Below, piece by piece: positions 1 to 7,029 of a stretch of 38,619 bases of DNA. This stretch comes from Minisyncoccota bacterium. Lineage in GTDB: Bacteria > Patescibacteriota > Minisyncoccia > Phycocordibacterales > UBA9973. Positions within the stretch are counted from its first letter, which is position 1. The number at the start of each line of letters is the position of its first letter. Below the pieces are notes generated by a model. That model saw only the letters and a program-made list of their open reading frames with translations. It was not told where the DNA came from and did no database searches. The position numbers and the translations under genes were made by a program. Location: contig JAGOUR010000002.1 in assembly GCA_018061145.1 (NCBI GenBank), positions 88,201-126,819 of the forward strand. The letters are read 5' to 3'.

Positions 1-61
1 ATGACAATGGTAAGTCTTTTTTCATATATCAAATATACGCCATTTTATCTCTTTTTCAAAA

Positions 62-89
62 TTGCTTTTATCCTATTTTCTGGTAGAAT
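62..89 (+). promoter_or_regulatory. Promoter of tRNA-Leu
   Basis: A TTGCTT -35 box at 62-67 and a TAGAAT -10 box at 84-89 are separated by 16 bases. The -10 ends 9 bases before the first base of the tRNA at 99. This also shows that the long open frame opening with TTG at 62 cannot be translated from that codon, because it lies in the -35 box. Confidence 0.55.
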
Positions 90-98
90 ATGCAAATT

Positions 99-180
99 GC
101 CGGGGTGATGAAATTGGTAACCATGCGCGACTCAAAATCGCGTGTCGCAAGACTTGGGAGTTCAAGTCTCCCCCCCGGCA
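99..180 (+). tRNA. tRNA-Leu (anticodon CAA)
   Basis: The acceptor stem GCCGGGG (99-105) pairs with CCCCGGC (173-179), with A180 as discriminator. The anticodon arm is CGCGA-CTCAAAA-TCGCG, giving anticodon CAA (Leu, UUG codon). The T arm is GGGAG-TTCAAGT-CTCCC at 156-172, and there is a class II variable arm. The CCA tail is not encoded: the bases after A180 are CTT, which open the coding frame of the next gene. Confidence 0.93.
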
Positions 181-181
181 C

Positions 182-745
182 TTGTTAAATAAAAAACTTA
201 TTGCGTATATCGTTGGTGTTGCAATCGGTGATGGAAATCTATCAAATCCAAATGGCCGAGCAGTTCGGCTACGTGTCACTTGTGATAATAAATACCCTAA
301 ACTTAAAAATCATATAAAAGAATCCCTGCAAATCTTTTTCCCAGAAAATAAAGTTTCAGAAGTTAAAAGAACGGGTTGCGTAGATATATCTTGCTATTCA
401 AATAAACTAGAAGAAATTCTAGGTTGGAAAGCAAAAGGTGGATCAAAAGAAAAACAAAATGTCTCAATCCCTGACTGGATATTAAACAACAAAACTTACA
501 CCAAAGAATGTCTTCGTGGATTAATACAAACTGATGGATCTATCTATAAAGACCGAGGATATCTAATGATAAATTACACGACTATTATAGAAAAACTTGC
601 TTATCAATATTTTGATATTTTAGAAAAATTGGGATACAAGCCCCAGATAAGAGAAGTTAAATTTAAGGGTTATAAAAAATACGTTATTCGATTATCTAAG
701 GATGTTGAAAAATTTACAAAAGAAATAAAAGTTTGGAAAGAATAG
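182..745 (+). CDS. LAGLIDADG homing endonuclease attached to tRNA-Leu
   Basis: This is a two-motif LAGLIDADG endonuclease of about 187 residues, an I-DmoI-like size and layout. The first motif reads IAYIVGVAIGDG near residues 7-18 and the second LRGLIQTDGS near 119-128. Both keep the metal-binding aspartate (GDG and TDG), so the enzyme may be active. The open frame continues back through the tRNA to 62, but the tRNA promoter lies there. The only canonical start between the tRNA and motif 1 is TTG at 182, two bases after the tRNA discriminator. It therefore shares the tRNA transcript, and cleavage at the tRNA 3' end would release a nearly leaderless mRNA (inference). The tRNA itself is intact, so this is not an ordinary intron. 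The downstream asparaginase-like gene follows after 25 bases and probably has its own promoter. Confidence 0.8.
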   Translation: MLNKKLIAYIVGVAIGDGNLSNPNGRAVRLRVTCDNKYPKLKNHIKESLQIFFPENKVSEVKRTGCVDISCYSNKLEEILGWKAKGGSKEKQNVSIPDWILNNKTYTKECLRGLIQTDGSIYKDRGYLMINYTTIIEKLAYQYFDILEKLGYKPQIREVKFKGYKKYVIRLSKDVEKFTKEIKVWKE

Positions 746-770
746 ATTTTGTATGGTATTCTTTACATGT

Positions 771-1286
771 ATGGAAAATAATAAATTACATTTTATACTA
801 ACAGGCGGAACAATTGATTCATATTACGACGGATCAAAAGATACAGCTGTACCCAGTGAGCATTCAGTTATTCCTAAATTTATAAAAATTCTAAAGCTAT
901 ATGAAGAATGTACTTTTTCAGAAATATGCATGAAAGATAGTAGAGAAATAGATGAAAATGACAGAAAAAATATTCTTCATGAAGTAGAAAACAGTGAATC
1001 AAAAAGAATAATAATTACACACGGAACCTACACCCTCCCAGACACAGCAAGATATCTAAAGGCAAATTTAAAGGAAATAAATAAAACAATTATATTTACC
1101 TGTTCAATGATACCACTTGATGGATTCAATCTTAATGACGCAGGATTCAATATTGGTTACGCAGTAGCGAAATCCCAAGATTTAAAAGAAGGTGTATATG
1201 TATGTATAAATGGTAGAATTTTTTCACCAGAAGAAATAATGAAGGTAATCTCAGAAGGAAGATTCTCCTCCGTCTATACCAAATAA
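771..1286 (+). CDS. Asparaginase-like protein, N-terminal domain only
   Basis: About 171 residues match the N-terminal half of type I/II L-asparaginases: TGGTIDS near the start holds the first catalytic threonine, and ITHGTYTLPDTARYL matches the second threonine site. The C-terminal domain of the usual ~330-residue enzyme is absent, and a strong terminator follows directly, so this is a stable short form and not a fresh truncation. Two active-site positions are altered by eye: the aspartate after the second threonine (HGTD in E. coli) is tyrosine, and the catalytic lysine region (FKSVN in E. coli) reads RFSSV. Classical asparagine hydrolysis is therefore doubtful. A start at 753 is possible, but a TTGGAA/TATTCT promoter (733-762) ends 8 bases before 771, favouring the second ATG. 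Confidence 0.7.
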   Translation: MENNKLHFILTGGTIDSYYDGSKDTAVPSEHSVIPKFIKILKLYEECTFSEICMKDSREIDENDRKNILHEVENSESKRIIITHGTYTLPDTARYLKANLKEINKTIIFTCSMIPLDGFNLNDAGFNIGYAVAKSQDLKEGVYVCINGRIFSPEEIMKVISEGRFSSVYTK

Positions 1287-1318
1287 AAAATAACCAGGAT
1301 TAATCCTGGTTATTTTTT
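1285..1318. terminator. Bidirectional terminator between asparaginase-like gene and murB
   Basis: The hairpin TAACCAGGAT/ATCCTGGTTA spans 1291-1312. It has A-rich sequence before it and T-rich sequence after it, so it can stop the plus gene ending at 1286 and the minus gene ending at 1317. Confidence 0.85.
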
Positions 1319-2363
1319 ATTTTATTATTTCTGGCTCTTGTTCAAGAGTGATACCGAATTTATCAAATACAGTTTTTATGATTTGATCGCGAGCATTTGC
1401 AAAGTCCTGTCCTGTCGCATCTCCATTGTTTACTAATACTAGAGCATTCTTTTCATATACAGATACATGCCCGAAATTATGACCTTTGAGTCCTGCATTC
1501 TCGATCAGCCATCCAGCAGGAATTTTTACTAAATTATTTTCTTCCGCTAGGCCTTGCCTAGCGGAGACTGGGAATGAAGGTATTTCGTGATACAAAATTT
1601 TTAATTTTTCAAAAATACTCTTATCAACTATCGGATTCTCAAAGAATGATCCAACATTCGGAATCTCAGCAGGATTTGGCAATTTGGATGCACGGATATC
1701 CATGATCGCATTGCGGATATCAATCAGACTCGGACTGTTTATATTGTTCTCTAGGAAATATTTTTTTACTCCTGGATAGTTTGGAATTTCTGGTATATTT
1801 TTAGACAACTGCAATGTCACGCTGGTGATAAAGTATCTACCCTTTTCCTCTGTTTTGAATATGCTATCTCTGTATCTAAATTTACAATCTTCTTTTGATA
1901 AAGTCTTGTATTCTAGCTCGATAGTATCAAATACATCCACAGATATTAGAGTATCTTTTATTTCCTGCCCGTATGCGCCGACATTCTGCACAGGCGTAGC
2001 ACCCATAGTGCCTGGAATAGCAGACATAGCCTCGACTCCTGATAGGCCCATAGAGCAAACCCTCTCTACAAATTTATCCCAATTCTCCCCGGCACCAATT
2101 TTTAAAGTTGTATAGTTATCATCTTCATCGAGAATATCAAAACCGAAAATTTCAGCTTTTAGAGCCAAGACATTTAACACATCATCATTGAATACTAGAT
2201 TGGAACCACCACCTAGTGGTAGTACTCGGATACCCTTTTCCTGAGCAAATAGGTAGATATTTTTTAAATCAGCAGGGTCAGAGACTTTTGCCATATAGCG
2301 AAATTTACCCCCAGATGCGAGAGTGCAATATCCTTTTGAATCTACATATTCTAGTATTTCCAT
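1317..2363 (-). CDS. murB: UDP-N-acetylenolpyruvoylglucosamine reductase (MurB)
   Basis: This is an FAD-dependent type I MurB of 348 residues, which reduces UDP-GlcNAc-enolpyruvate to UDP-MurNAc in the cytoplasm. Family motifs include LPLGGGSN (FAD site), PGTMGATPVQNVGAYG, CKFRYRDSIFK (catalytic arginine) and GSFFENP (proton-donor serine), plus PAGWLIENAGLKG and a C-terminal glutamate in QEPE. It is divergent from the HTH-MurA gene that carries out the preceding step. Residues ~267-273 are encoded by a small perfect palindrome (1544-1564: CCGCTAGG, 5-base loop, CCTAGCGG) that looks like an in-frame insertion between conserved blocks. A TATAAT -10 (2397-2402) lies about 33 bases upstream, so this gene is expected to have a short leader without a clear Shine-Dalgarno. 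Confidence 0.96.
   Translation of the reverse strand: MEILEYVDSKGYCTLASGGKFRYMAKVSDPADLKNIYLFAQEKGIRVLPLGGGSNLVFNDDVLNVLALKAEIFGFDILDEDDNYTTLKIGAGENWDKFVERVCSMGLSGVEAMSAIPGTMGATPVQNVGAYGQEIKDTLISVDVFDTIELEYKTLSKEDCKFRYRDSIFKTEEKGRYFITSVTLQLSKNIPEIPNYPGVKKYFLENNINSPSLIDIRNAIMDIRASKLPNPAEIPNVGSFFENPIVDKSIFEKLKILYHEIPSFPVSARQGLAEENNLVKIPAGWLIENAGLKGHNFGHVSVYEKNALVLVNNGDATGQDFANARDQIIKTVFDKFGITLEQEPEIIK
1544..1564. repeat. Small palindrome inside murB
   Basis: Perfect 8-bp arms CCGCTAGG (1544-1551) and CCTAGCGG (1557-1564) surround a 5-base loop. It encodes ARQGLAE-type residues that sit between conserved MurB blocks, consistent with an in-frame palindromic insertion. Confidence 0.6.
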
Positions 2364-2611
2364 CCCATTAAAAAATTTAAATAATAATACTTCATAATTA
2401 TAGCTTATCTTCGTTGATTTTCTAACGGGACAAGTATTGCAATTATATCATATGTGATATATACTGCAAATATATGAATCCCGTAGTAGAAAATGGCATT
2501 GCTATTATGTAGGTAAGAGAATAAAGATTCATTAGTAGAAAATATATTATTTTAATAATTTAATTTTAATTAGAAATAGCAAAACACATAATGCCATTTC
2601 TCACTAACGGG
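2364..2611. promoter_or_regulatory. Shared murB / HTH-murA intergenic region with operator-like repeats
   Basis: The 248-base divergent region holds several repeats. A long imperfect inverted repeat joins 2478-2500 (ATCCCGTAGTAGAAAATGGC...) with 2590-2613, which covers the HTH-MurA start codon. TAGTAGAAAAT occurs at 2484-2494 and 2533-2543, with a diverged inverted copy inside 2596-2606. CTAACGGGA occurs at 2422-2430 and 2603-2611, and in inverted, shortened form at 2479-2486. ATATCA-N4-TGATAT forms a dyad at 2445-2460. The murB -10 TATAAT is at 2397-2402 on the minus strand. These are candidate binding sites for the XRE domain of the adjacent fusion protein (inference). Confidence 0.5.
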
Positions 2612-4123
2612 ATGAAAAAGCCAAATGATACACAAAAAATAGGTTATTTTATCAAAGAACTCCGCGAGCGTCGTGGTATGACCCAAGACGAATTCGCAAA
2701 AGCACTCTCCACTTCCCAATCAGCAGTAGCCCGTATGGAAAAGGGTGAGCAGAATTTTAGTACAGAAATACTGGGCAAGATTTCCGAAGTCCTAGAACAT
2801 CAGATCGTATCCATAAACAATTCTATAGACTTTCAGATTACTGGTGGCAAAAAATTATCCGGCAGTATCGCCACAAATTTCTCAAAGAATGGATCTGTCG
2901 GACTCCTTTGTGCTTCCCTATTGAATAAAGGCAAGACTACACTACACGGCATCGCCCGCATCGAGGAAGTATACCGAGTCATCGAGATACTTGAGAGTAT
3001 CGGAGTCGAAGTAAAATGGATAGATAAAAACTCTGTCACTATTACTCCGCCAAAAACTTTAAACCTAAAGAATATAAATGTAGAGTCTGCAATTCGCACT
3101 CGATCTATCGTCATGCTCATGGGACCACTCATACACCTACTACCTACATTTTCATTACCTCATGCATCTGGATGCAAGCTCGGCAAGCGTACAGTCAGTG
3201 CACATATGTATGCACTCGAAGAGCTAGGAGTAAAGATCAAAACAACAGCAAATAGCTACGATGTGACCGCCAATAAATTAAAAGCTGCTGATATCGTCAT
3301 GTATGAAGCTGGAGATACAGCTTGCGAGAATATCCTCACCGCAGCAGCAAAAGTAAAAGGCACTACAACTATTCGATGTGCCAGTGGAAACTACATGGTC
3401 CAAGAGATCTGCTTCTTCCTACAAGCTCTCGGAGTAGAAGTCTCTGGTATTGGCACAGGGACTATCACAGTCACAGGCAATCCAGATATAAATATGAATG
3501 TGGAGTATTCAAATAGCGAGGACCCTATCGAAGCCATGATGTTCATATCTGCAGCAATAGCTACTGATTCAAAATTGACTATCACACGATGCCCTATCGA
3601 CTTTTTAACTCTAGAATTATACAAATTAAAAAAGATGGGTTTGAAATATAAAATATTAAAAAAATATTTGTCTTACAATGGAAAAACAAATCTAGTAGAT
3701 ATTGAGATCTTCCCCTCAAAGCTAACTGCTCCACAGGACAAGATACACGCAAATCCATACCCAGGTATAAATATCGACAACTTGCCTTTCTTTATACCTA
3801 TAGCAGTAAAATCAAAAGGCCAGACACTCATACACGACTGGTTCTATGAGAATCGTGCAATCTATGCGACAGAATTAAATAGGCTAGGTGCTAGTATCAC
3901 ATTAGCGGACCCACATCGACTATATATCCAAGGTGGTACTGAATTGAAATCTGCTCAGATTGTATGTCCCCCAGCACTACGCCCATCGATGGTCATCCTC
4001 ATCAGTATGATGGCTGCATCTGGTACATCTGTACTACGCAATGTCTATATGATAAAGCGTGGATACGAAGAGATTGCCGAGCGATTAAATAGCATCGGCG
4101 CAGATATTAAAATATTGAAATAA
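2612..4123 (+). CDS. XRE-family HTH fused to UDP-GlcNAc 1-carboxyvinyltransferase (MurA-like)
   Basis: The protein is about 503 residues. Residues ~10-65 form an XRE helix-turn-helix (IKELRERRGMTQDEFAKALS, then TSQSAVARMEKGEQ). The rest is a full EPSP-synthase/MurA fold. MurA catalytic features are visible: the KN pair (FSKNGSVGLL), the active-site cysteine in ASGCKLGKRT, the aspartate in INIDNLPFF, and the C-terminal block ALRPSMVILIS...RGYEEIAERLNSIGADI. It should transfer enolpyruvate from PEP to UDP-GlcNAc, the step before MurB. The HTH suggests it also binds DNA, plausibly as a regulator of its own and murB expression. The ATG at 2612 is preferred to 2591 because it gives a typical HTH N-terminus and the upstream ATG lies inside an inverted repeat. 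The fusion is the unusual point; enzyme activity and DNA binding are both inferred. Confidence 0.9.
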   Translation: MKKPNDTQKIGYFIKELRERRGMTQDEFAKALSTSQSAVARMEKGEQNFSTEILGKISEVLEHQIVSINNSIDFQITGGKKLSGSIATNFSKNGSVGLLCASLLNKGKTTLHGIARIEEVYRVIEILESIGVEVKWIDKNSVTITPPKTLNLKNINVESAIRTRSIVMLMGPLIHLLPTFSLPHASGCKLGKRTVSAHMYALEELGVKIKTTANSYDVTANKLKAADIVMYEAGDTACENILTAAAKVKGTTTIRCASGNYMVQEICFFLQALGVEVSGIGTGTITVTGNPDINMNVEYSNSEDPIEAMMFISAAIATDSKLTITRCPIDFLTLELYKLKKMGLKYKILKKYLSYNGKTNLVDIEIFPSKLTAPQDKIHANPYPGINIDNLPFFIPIAVKSKGQTLIHDWFYENRAIYATELNRLGASITLADPHRLYIQGGTELKSAQIVCPPALRPSMVILISMMAASGTSVLRNVYMIKRGYEEIAERLNSIGADIKILK

Positions 4124-4130
4124 AAGAAAC

Positions 4131-4172
4131 AAATCCCCCAGATAGGGCTCTCGAGCCCTATCTGGGGGATTT
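4131..4172. repeat. Perfect 20-bp-arm palindrome after HTH-murA
   Basis: Arms at 4131-4150 and 4153-4172 are perfectly complementary around a 2-base centre (core CCCCCAGATAGGGCTC). It could end the HTH-MurA transcript, but there is no T-tract on the plus strand. Its right edge overlaps the TTGACA -35 box of the next gene (4171-4176), so it may be an operator or protein-binding site instead. Confidence 0.75.
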
Positions 4173-4199
4173 GACATATATGGATAAATAGTGTTTAAT
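4171..4199 (+). promoter_or_regulatory. Promoter of GNAT gene
   Basis: A consensus TTGACA (4171-4176) and TTTAAT (4194-4199) are spaced by 17 bases. A start near 4206 leaves an 18-base leader before ATG 4224 and rules out the upstream GTG at 4191. Confidence 0.65.
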
Positions 4200-4223
4200 T
4201 ATTTAAAAATAAACATTATTTAT

Positions 4224-4724
4224 ATGCATGTAAAAATAATACCACTGACCCCGGACAGATTGGCCGAGTATCGCGCACTGCGCATCGAAGCATTCACTGT
4301 CGACTCCCTCGCATTTGGCCTAATGACACCAGAAGAAGATGTACTGAACACAGACGAGAAATTACTCGAAGAGACATCAGAAGATGAAGTCAAAAGAGTA
4401 TTCCTAGCTGAAGTACGTAGAAAAATAGTCGGAATGATAGTAGTCAGAAAATATAGCCCTACGAAAAACAGAGCTTGGATTAGACTATTCTATGTATCCC
4501 CTAGTATGCGCGGGCAGAAAGTTGGATATGAACTATTTGAGAGCGCCCTTACTCACATTAAAAAACAAGGAGTCCCCTCTGTTGACCTAGCTGTAATTGA
4601 GACACAAGAAACAGCAATTGGAATTTACAATAAATTCAAATTTAAAAAAATCGATGAAGGAGTCGCCAGAAAAAAATTAAATGGTAAATATCCAAAGTTT
4701 GATATTATGAGACTTTGGGTTTAA
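4224..4724 (+). CDS. GNAT-family N-acetyltransferase
   Basis: This protein of about 166 residues has the GNAT acetyl-CoA fold. The central strand IRLFYVSPSMRGQKVGYELF gives motif A (the R/Q-x-x-G-x-G/A-like pyrophosphate loop reads RGQKVGYEL). It is followed by LAVIETQETAIGIYNKFKFKKID, the typical motif B region where a helix precedes a C-terminal strand. The N-terminal block (IPLTPDRLAEYRALRIEAF) is also typical. The acceptor cannot be predicted. It lies between HTH-murA and a convergent methyltransferase, with its own promoter and terminator, so it is probably monocistronic. Confidence 0.88.
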   Translation: MHVKIIPLTPDRLAEYRALRIEAFTVDSLAFGLMTPEEDVLNTDEKLLEETSEDEVKRVFLAEVRRKIVGMIVVRKYSPTKNRAWIRLFYVSPSMRGQKVGYELFESALTHIKKQGVPSVDLAVIETQETAIGIYNKFKFKKIDEGVARKKLNGKYPKFDIMRLWV

Positions 4725-4726
4725 AT

Positions 4727-4762
4727 AAAAAAGAGCAAGGCTTATACCTTGCTCTTTTTTTT
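4727..4762. terminator. Bidirectional terminator
   Basis: The hairpin AAAAAAGAGCAAGG (4727-4740) / CCTTGCTCTTTTTT (4747-4760) has a 6-base loop. It serves the GNAT gene and the convergent methyltransferase gene. Confidence 0.9.
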
Positions 4763-4763
4763 A

Positions 4764-5546
4764 TTAGAATTTTGTAGCTTCTATACACATGAACATCGGG
4801 ATTTCTTTGCGGGCGCGGTCTTCGGCAACTGCACGAGGTCCTGATTGAGATTTCTTGTGTGATATCCACTCCTCAAGGTGTGTGATAGCCAGACCATTCT
4901 TGGAAAGCAATTTTACATAGTACTGTAGTGGTCGGTGGAATGAGATAGTCTTGATCTTCATCCGTGGATCACTCTCACCTGGTGTCATATCTATAGAGAT
5001 CTTGGATTCAGACATGTATTTATCTACGATGCGAGATTGTATTCCATCTGCAAAGTACCAATCACTATCCTGAGGGACACGGAATGATGGATGATTCAGT
5101 ACAAGTACTATTCGTCCGCCAGTCTTTAATATACGATTACACTCGGCAAATACCTGGGATACATTTTCGATATTCTGAATGGCTAGAACTACTACGATAG
5201 TATTTACAGATTCATCTGGTAGGAATGGTGACTTGTGTGCAGGAGATACATAGAACTCTACATTTGGATTCTTTAGAGATGCACGTTCTACTAGATTGCG
5301 AGATATATCTGAAGCTATCACTTTTACATTCTTTTGTCTCGCAAAAATATTAGAAAAATATCCCTGACCACAAGCCAAGTCAAACACTACTTCACCAGGA
5401 CGCAGATCTAGCACTCGGAGTAGATTCGGAGAGATAACTTTTGCTTGATAACTGTCAGTGTCCTTTTCTAGTAGCTCGTCATACCATCCAGACACACGAT
5501 TCCAAGAAGTATCTTTTTTATTAGTATTTTTATCATTATGTAACAT
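4764..5546 (-). CDS. Class I SAM-dependent methyltransferase
   Basis: The protein is about 260 residues with a Rossmann-like methyltransferase core of the Methyltransf_11 type. Motif I is VVFDLACGQGYFS, followed by the acidic strand end VIASDIS. Motif IV lies around NTIVVVLAIQNIEN, and ILKTGGRIVLVLNHPSFR is the post-motif strand seen in small-molecule methyltransferases. The substrate is not predictable. The first ATG of the open frame (5567) lies upstream of a near-consensus promoter whose -10 is at 5556-5561. The ATG at 5546, 9 bases beyond the -10, is therefore the likely start and the mRNA would be essentially leaderless. Confidence 0.88.
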   Translation of the reverse strand: MLHNDKNTNKKDTSWNRVSGWYDELLEKDTDSYQAKVISPNLLRVLDLRPGEVVFDLACGQGYFSNIFARQKNVKVIASDISRNLVERASLKNPNVEFYVSPAHKSPFLPDESVNTIVVVLAIQNIENVSQVFAECNRILKTGGRIVLVLNHPSFRVPQDSDWYFADGIQSRIVDKYMSESKISIDMTPGESDPRMKIKTISFHRPLQYYVKLLSKNGLAITHLEEWISHKKSQSGPRAVAEDRARKEIPMFMCIEATKF

Positions 5547-5555
5547 TATAGGAGT

Positions 5556-5584
5556 ATTATAGCACAAAAATACTAAAAAATCAA
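5556..5584 (-). promoter_or_regulatory. Near-consensus promoter of the methyltransferase gene
   Basis: On the minus strand TTGATT (5579-5584) and TATAAT (5556-5561) are spaced by exactly 17 bases. The expected start is about 5549, only a few bases before ATG 5546. The -35 box abuts the stop codon of the upstream lamin-tail gene. Confidence 0.8.
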
Positions 5585-5585
5585 G

Positions 5586-7028
5586 TTATTCCAAAATGTC
5601 CATATCCTCAGGCCTTATTTTAGAATCTAGATTGTCTTTCCTCTGGAACATGCTCCCCTTGTATGCCAGATAGTACAGATACAGAGAGGCTCCAAACATA
5701 GCGAATCCTATGACTATGATGATGACAGGCCATGATATAGGGACTCTAGTATTCCCCGCCTGGGCAGATAGATCATCTAGGTTTATAACCTTTTTGTATT
5801 TATCTGATGCAGTTTTGGTAGTATTTGTGTTTGTACTTTTTATTGTTTGGATTTTTGTATTTGTATTCTTATTTTCAAAATTTGTATTGGCAGTAGGTGG
5901 GTATGTAGCGAACAATTCACCTGCAGGAGAATACATAGAGACAGAAGAAAGATCTTCAAAATTAAAACCAGTTATTCTGCTGGGTAGCTTTATCTTTTTG
6001 CCGGGCATGATCGTAGTACCGACAGCAAAATAAAAATTGTTCTTTGTACCCTGAATCTTCCATCCGGATACAGATGCCTCGTATGATGACTTGTTCTCTA
6101 TCTCGATATATGGATCCGTAGGGCTACCGATAGATGAGATGACTACGCCAGGAGATACTACTTTTATATTCAATCGATCTGTAAATTCTGGCTCATCAGA
6201 GAAATAATCTTTGTAATACGAAAGAGTGATCAGGTATTCCCCCGGATAATCATAACGATACAGAAATGGTGTATTGAAATCTAAAGTATCTCGAGAAATC
6301 CCATCCCCAAAATTCCACACCAATCTTCCATTTTTTATCAGCTCTTTATCCAACCCAATAGTCTTTTGACTCAACTTGAAATCCACACCCGAAGTGACCA
6401 CACTCTTGGAGATTATCTCGGTAGAAATTTTAGATATTTTTGTATTTACTTTGGGTGACGCACCTACGGATGTATTGTTCTCTGTGTCAGAACTTTGATT
6501 TGGTATATTTTCTTGATTATCAATAGTCGTACTACTCTGATATAAAGATCCGGGAGTCGGAGTGCTTGCCACCCAGATACTACCAGACTTGTGTAGAGAA
6601 TTCCCATCTTCAGCACCGCCGAGAGTAGCACTATATGTCACGCTATCGATAACCTGACCATCATTTAGGATAGATACAGTTCCCCCGTCCTTGTCTAGGG
6701 ACATAGAAGTGTCTATCACAATCCCAGAGAAACCTGGATGATCGATATCAAATGTAGCCAGATCTCCCGTGAGGATAAAAAAAGAATTCGCAGAGACAGA
6801 AAAGCTCACCTTATTATTCATATAATGAGATGAGCCATCATTAAAACGCCACTTTGATGCATCGACAGATACTGGAGAGCTACCACTGTTATAAACCTCC
6901 ACCCACTGATGATTTGCATTTGACCCTTTGGGGTCGTACATAATCTCACTTATTTCCAAATTCGCAGATGCTATGACGGGCATCACGACAGCAAACAAAA
7001 TAATAAAGTGGATTAAAAAAATTTTCAT
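5586..7028 (-). CDS. Lamin-tail-domain and PKD-like surface protein with C-terminal anchor
   Basis: The 480-residue protein starts with a signal peptide (MKIFLIHFIILFAVVMPVIASA). A lamin-tail domain covers about residues 22-150 (ISEIMYDPKGS...WVEVYNSG). A Thr/Ser/Asn-rich linker leads to a PKD-like domain (NFGDGISRD...YRYDYPGEYLITLSYY, ~235-290). A second, shorter LTD-like domain follows (IEIENKSSYEASVSGWKIQG, ~305-375). Another low-complexity linker precedes a transmembrane helix (WPVIIIVIGFAMFGASLYLYYL) and a short charged tail. It should be displayed outside the membrane. It begins one base after the stop of the upstream ATPase gene, so the two are translationally coupled. Function is unknown; adhesion or envelope structure is a guess based on domain type. 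Confidence 0.85.
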   Translation of the reverse strand: MKIFLIHFIILFAVVMPVIASANLEISEIMYDPKGSNANHQWVEVYNSGSSPVSVDASKWRFNDGSSHYMNNKVSFSVSANSFFILTGDLATFDIDHPGFSGIVIDTSMSLDKDGGTVSILNDGQVIDSVTYSATLGGAEDGNSLHKSGSIWVASTPTPGSLYQSSTTIDNQENIPNQSSDTENNTSVGASPKVNTKISKISTEIISKSVVTSGVDFKLSQKTIGLDKELIKNGRLVWNFGDGISRDTLDFNTPFLYRYDYPGEYLITLSYYKDYFSDEPEFTDRLNIKVVSPGVVISSIGSPTDPYIEIENKSSYEASVSGWKIQGTKNNFYFAVGTTIMPGKKIKLPSRITGFNFEDLSSVSMYSPAGELFATYPPTANTNFENKNTNTKIQTIKSTNTNTTKTASDKYKKVINLDDLSAQAGNTRVPISWPVIIIVIGFAMFGASLYLYYLAYKGSMFQRKDNLDSKIRPEDMDILE

Positions 7029-7029
7029 T

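Noticed and set aside
62-181. Extension of the homing endonuclease frame through the tRNA-Leu to TTG 62
   Set aside because: The start codon lies in the tRNA -35 box and the extra residues translate the tRNA sequence.
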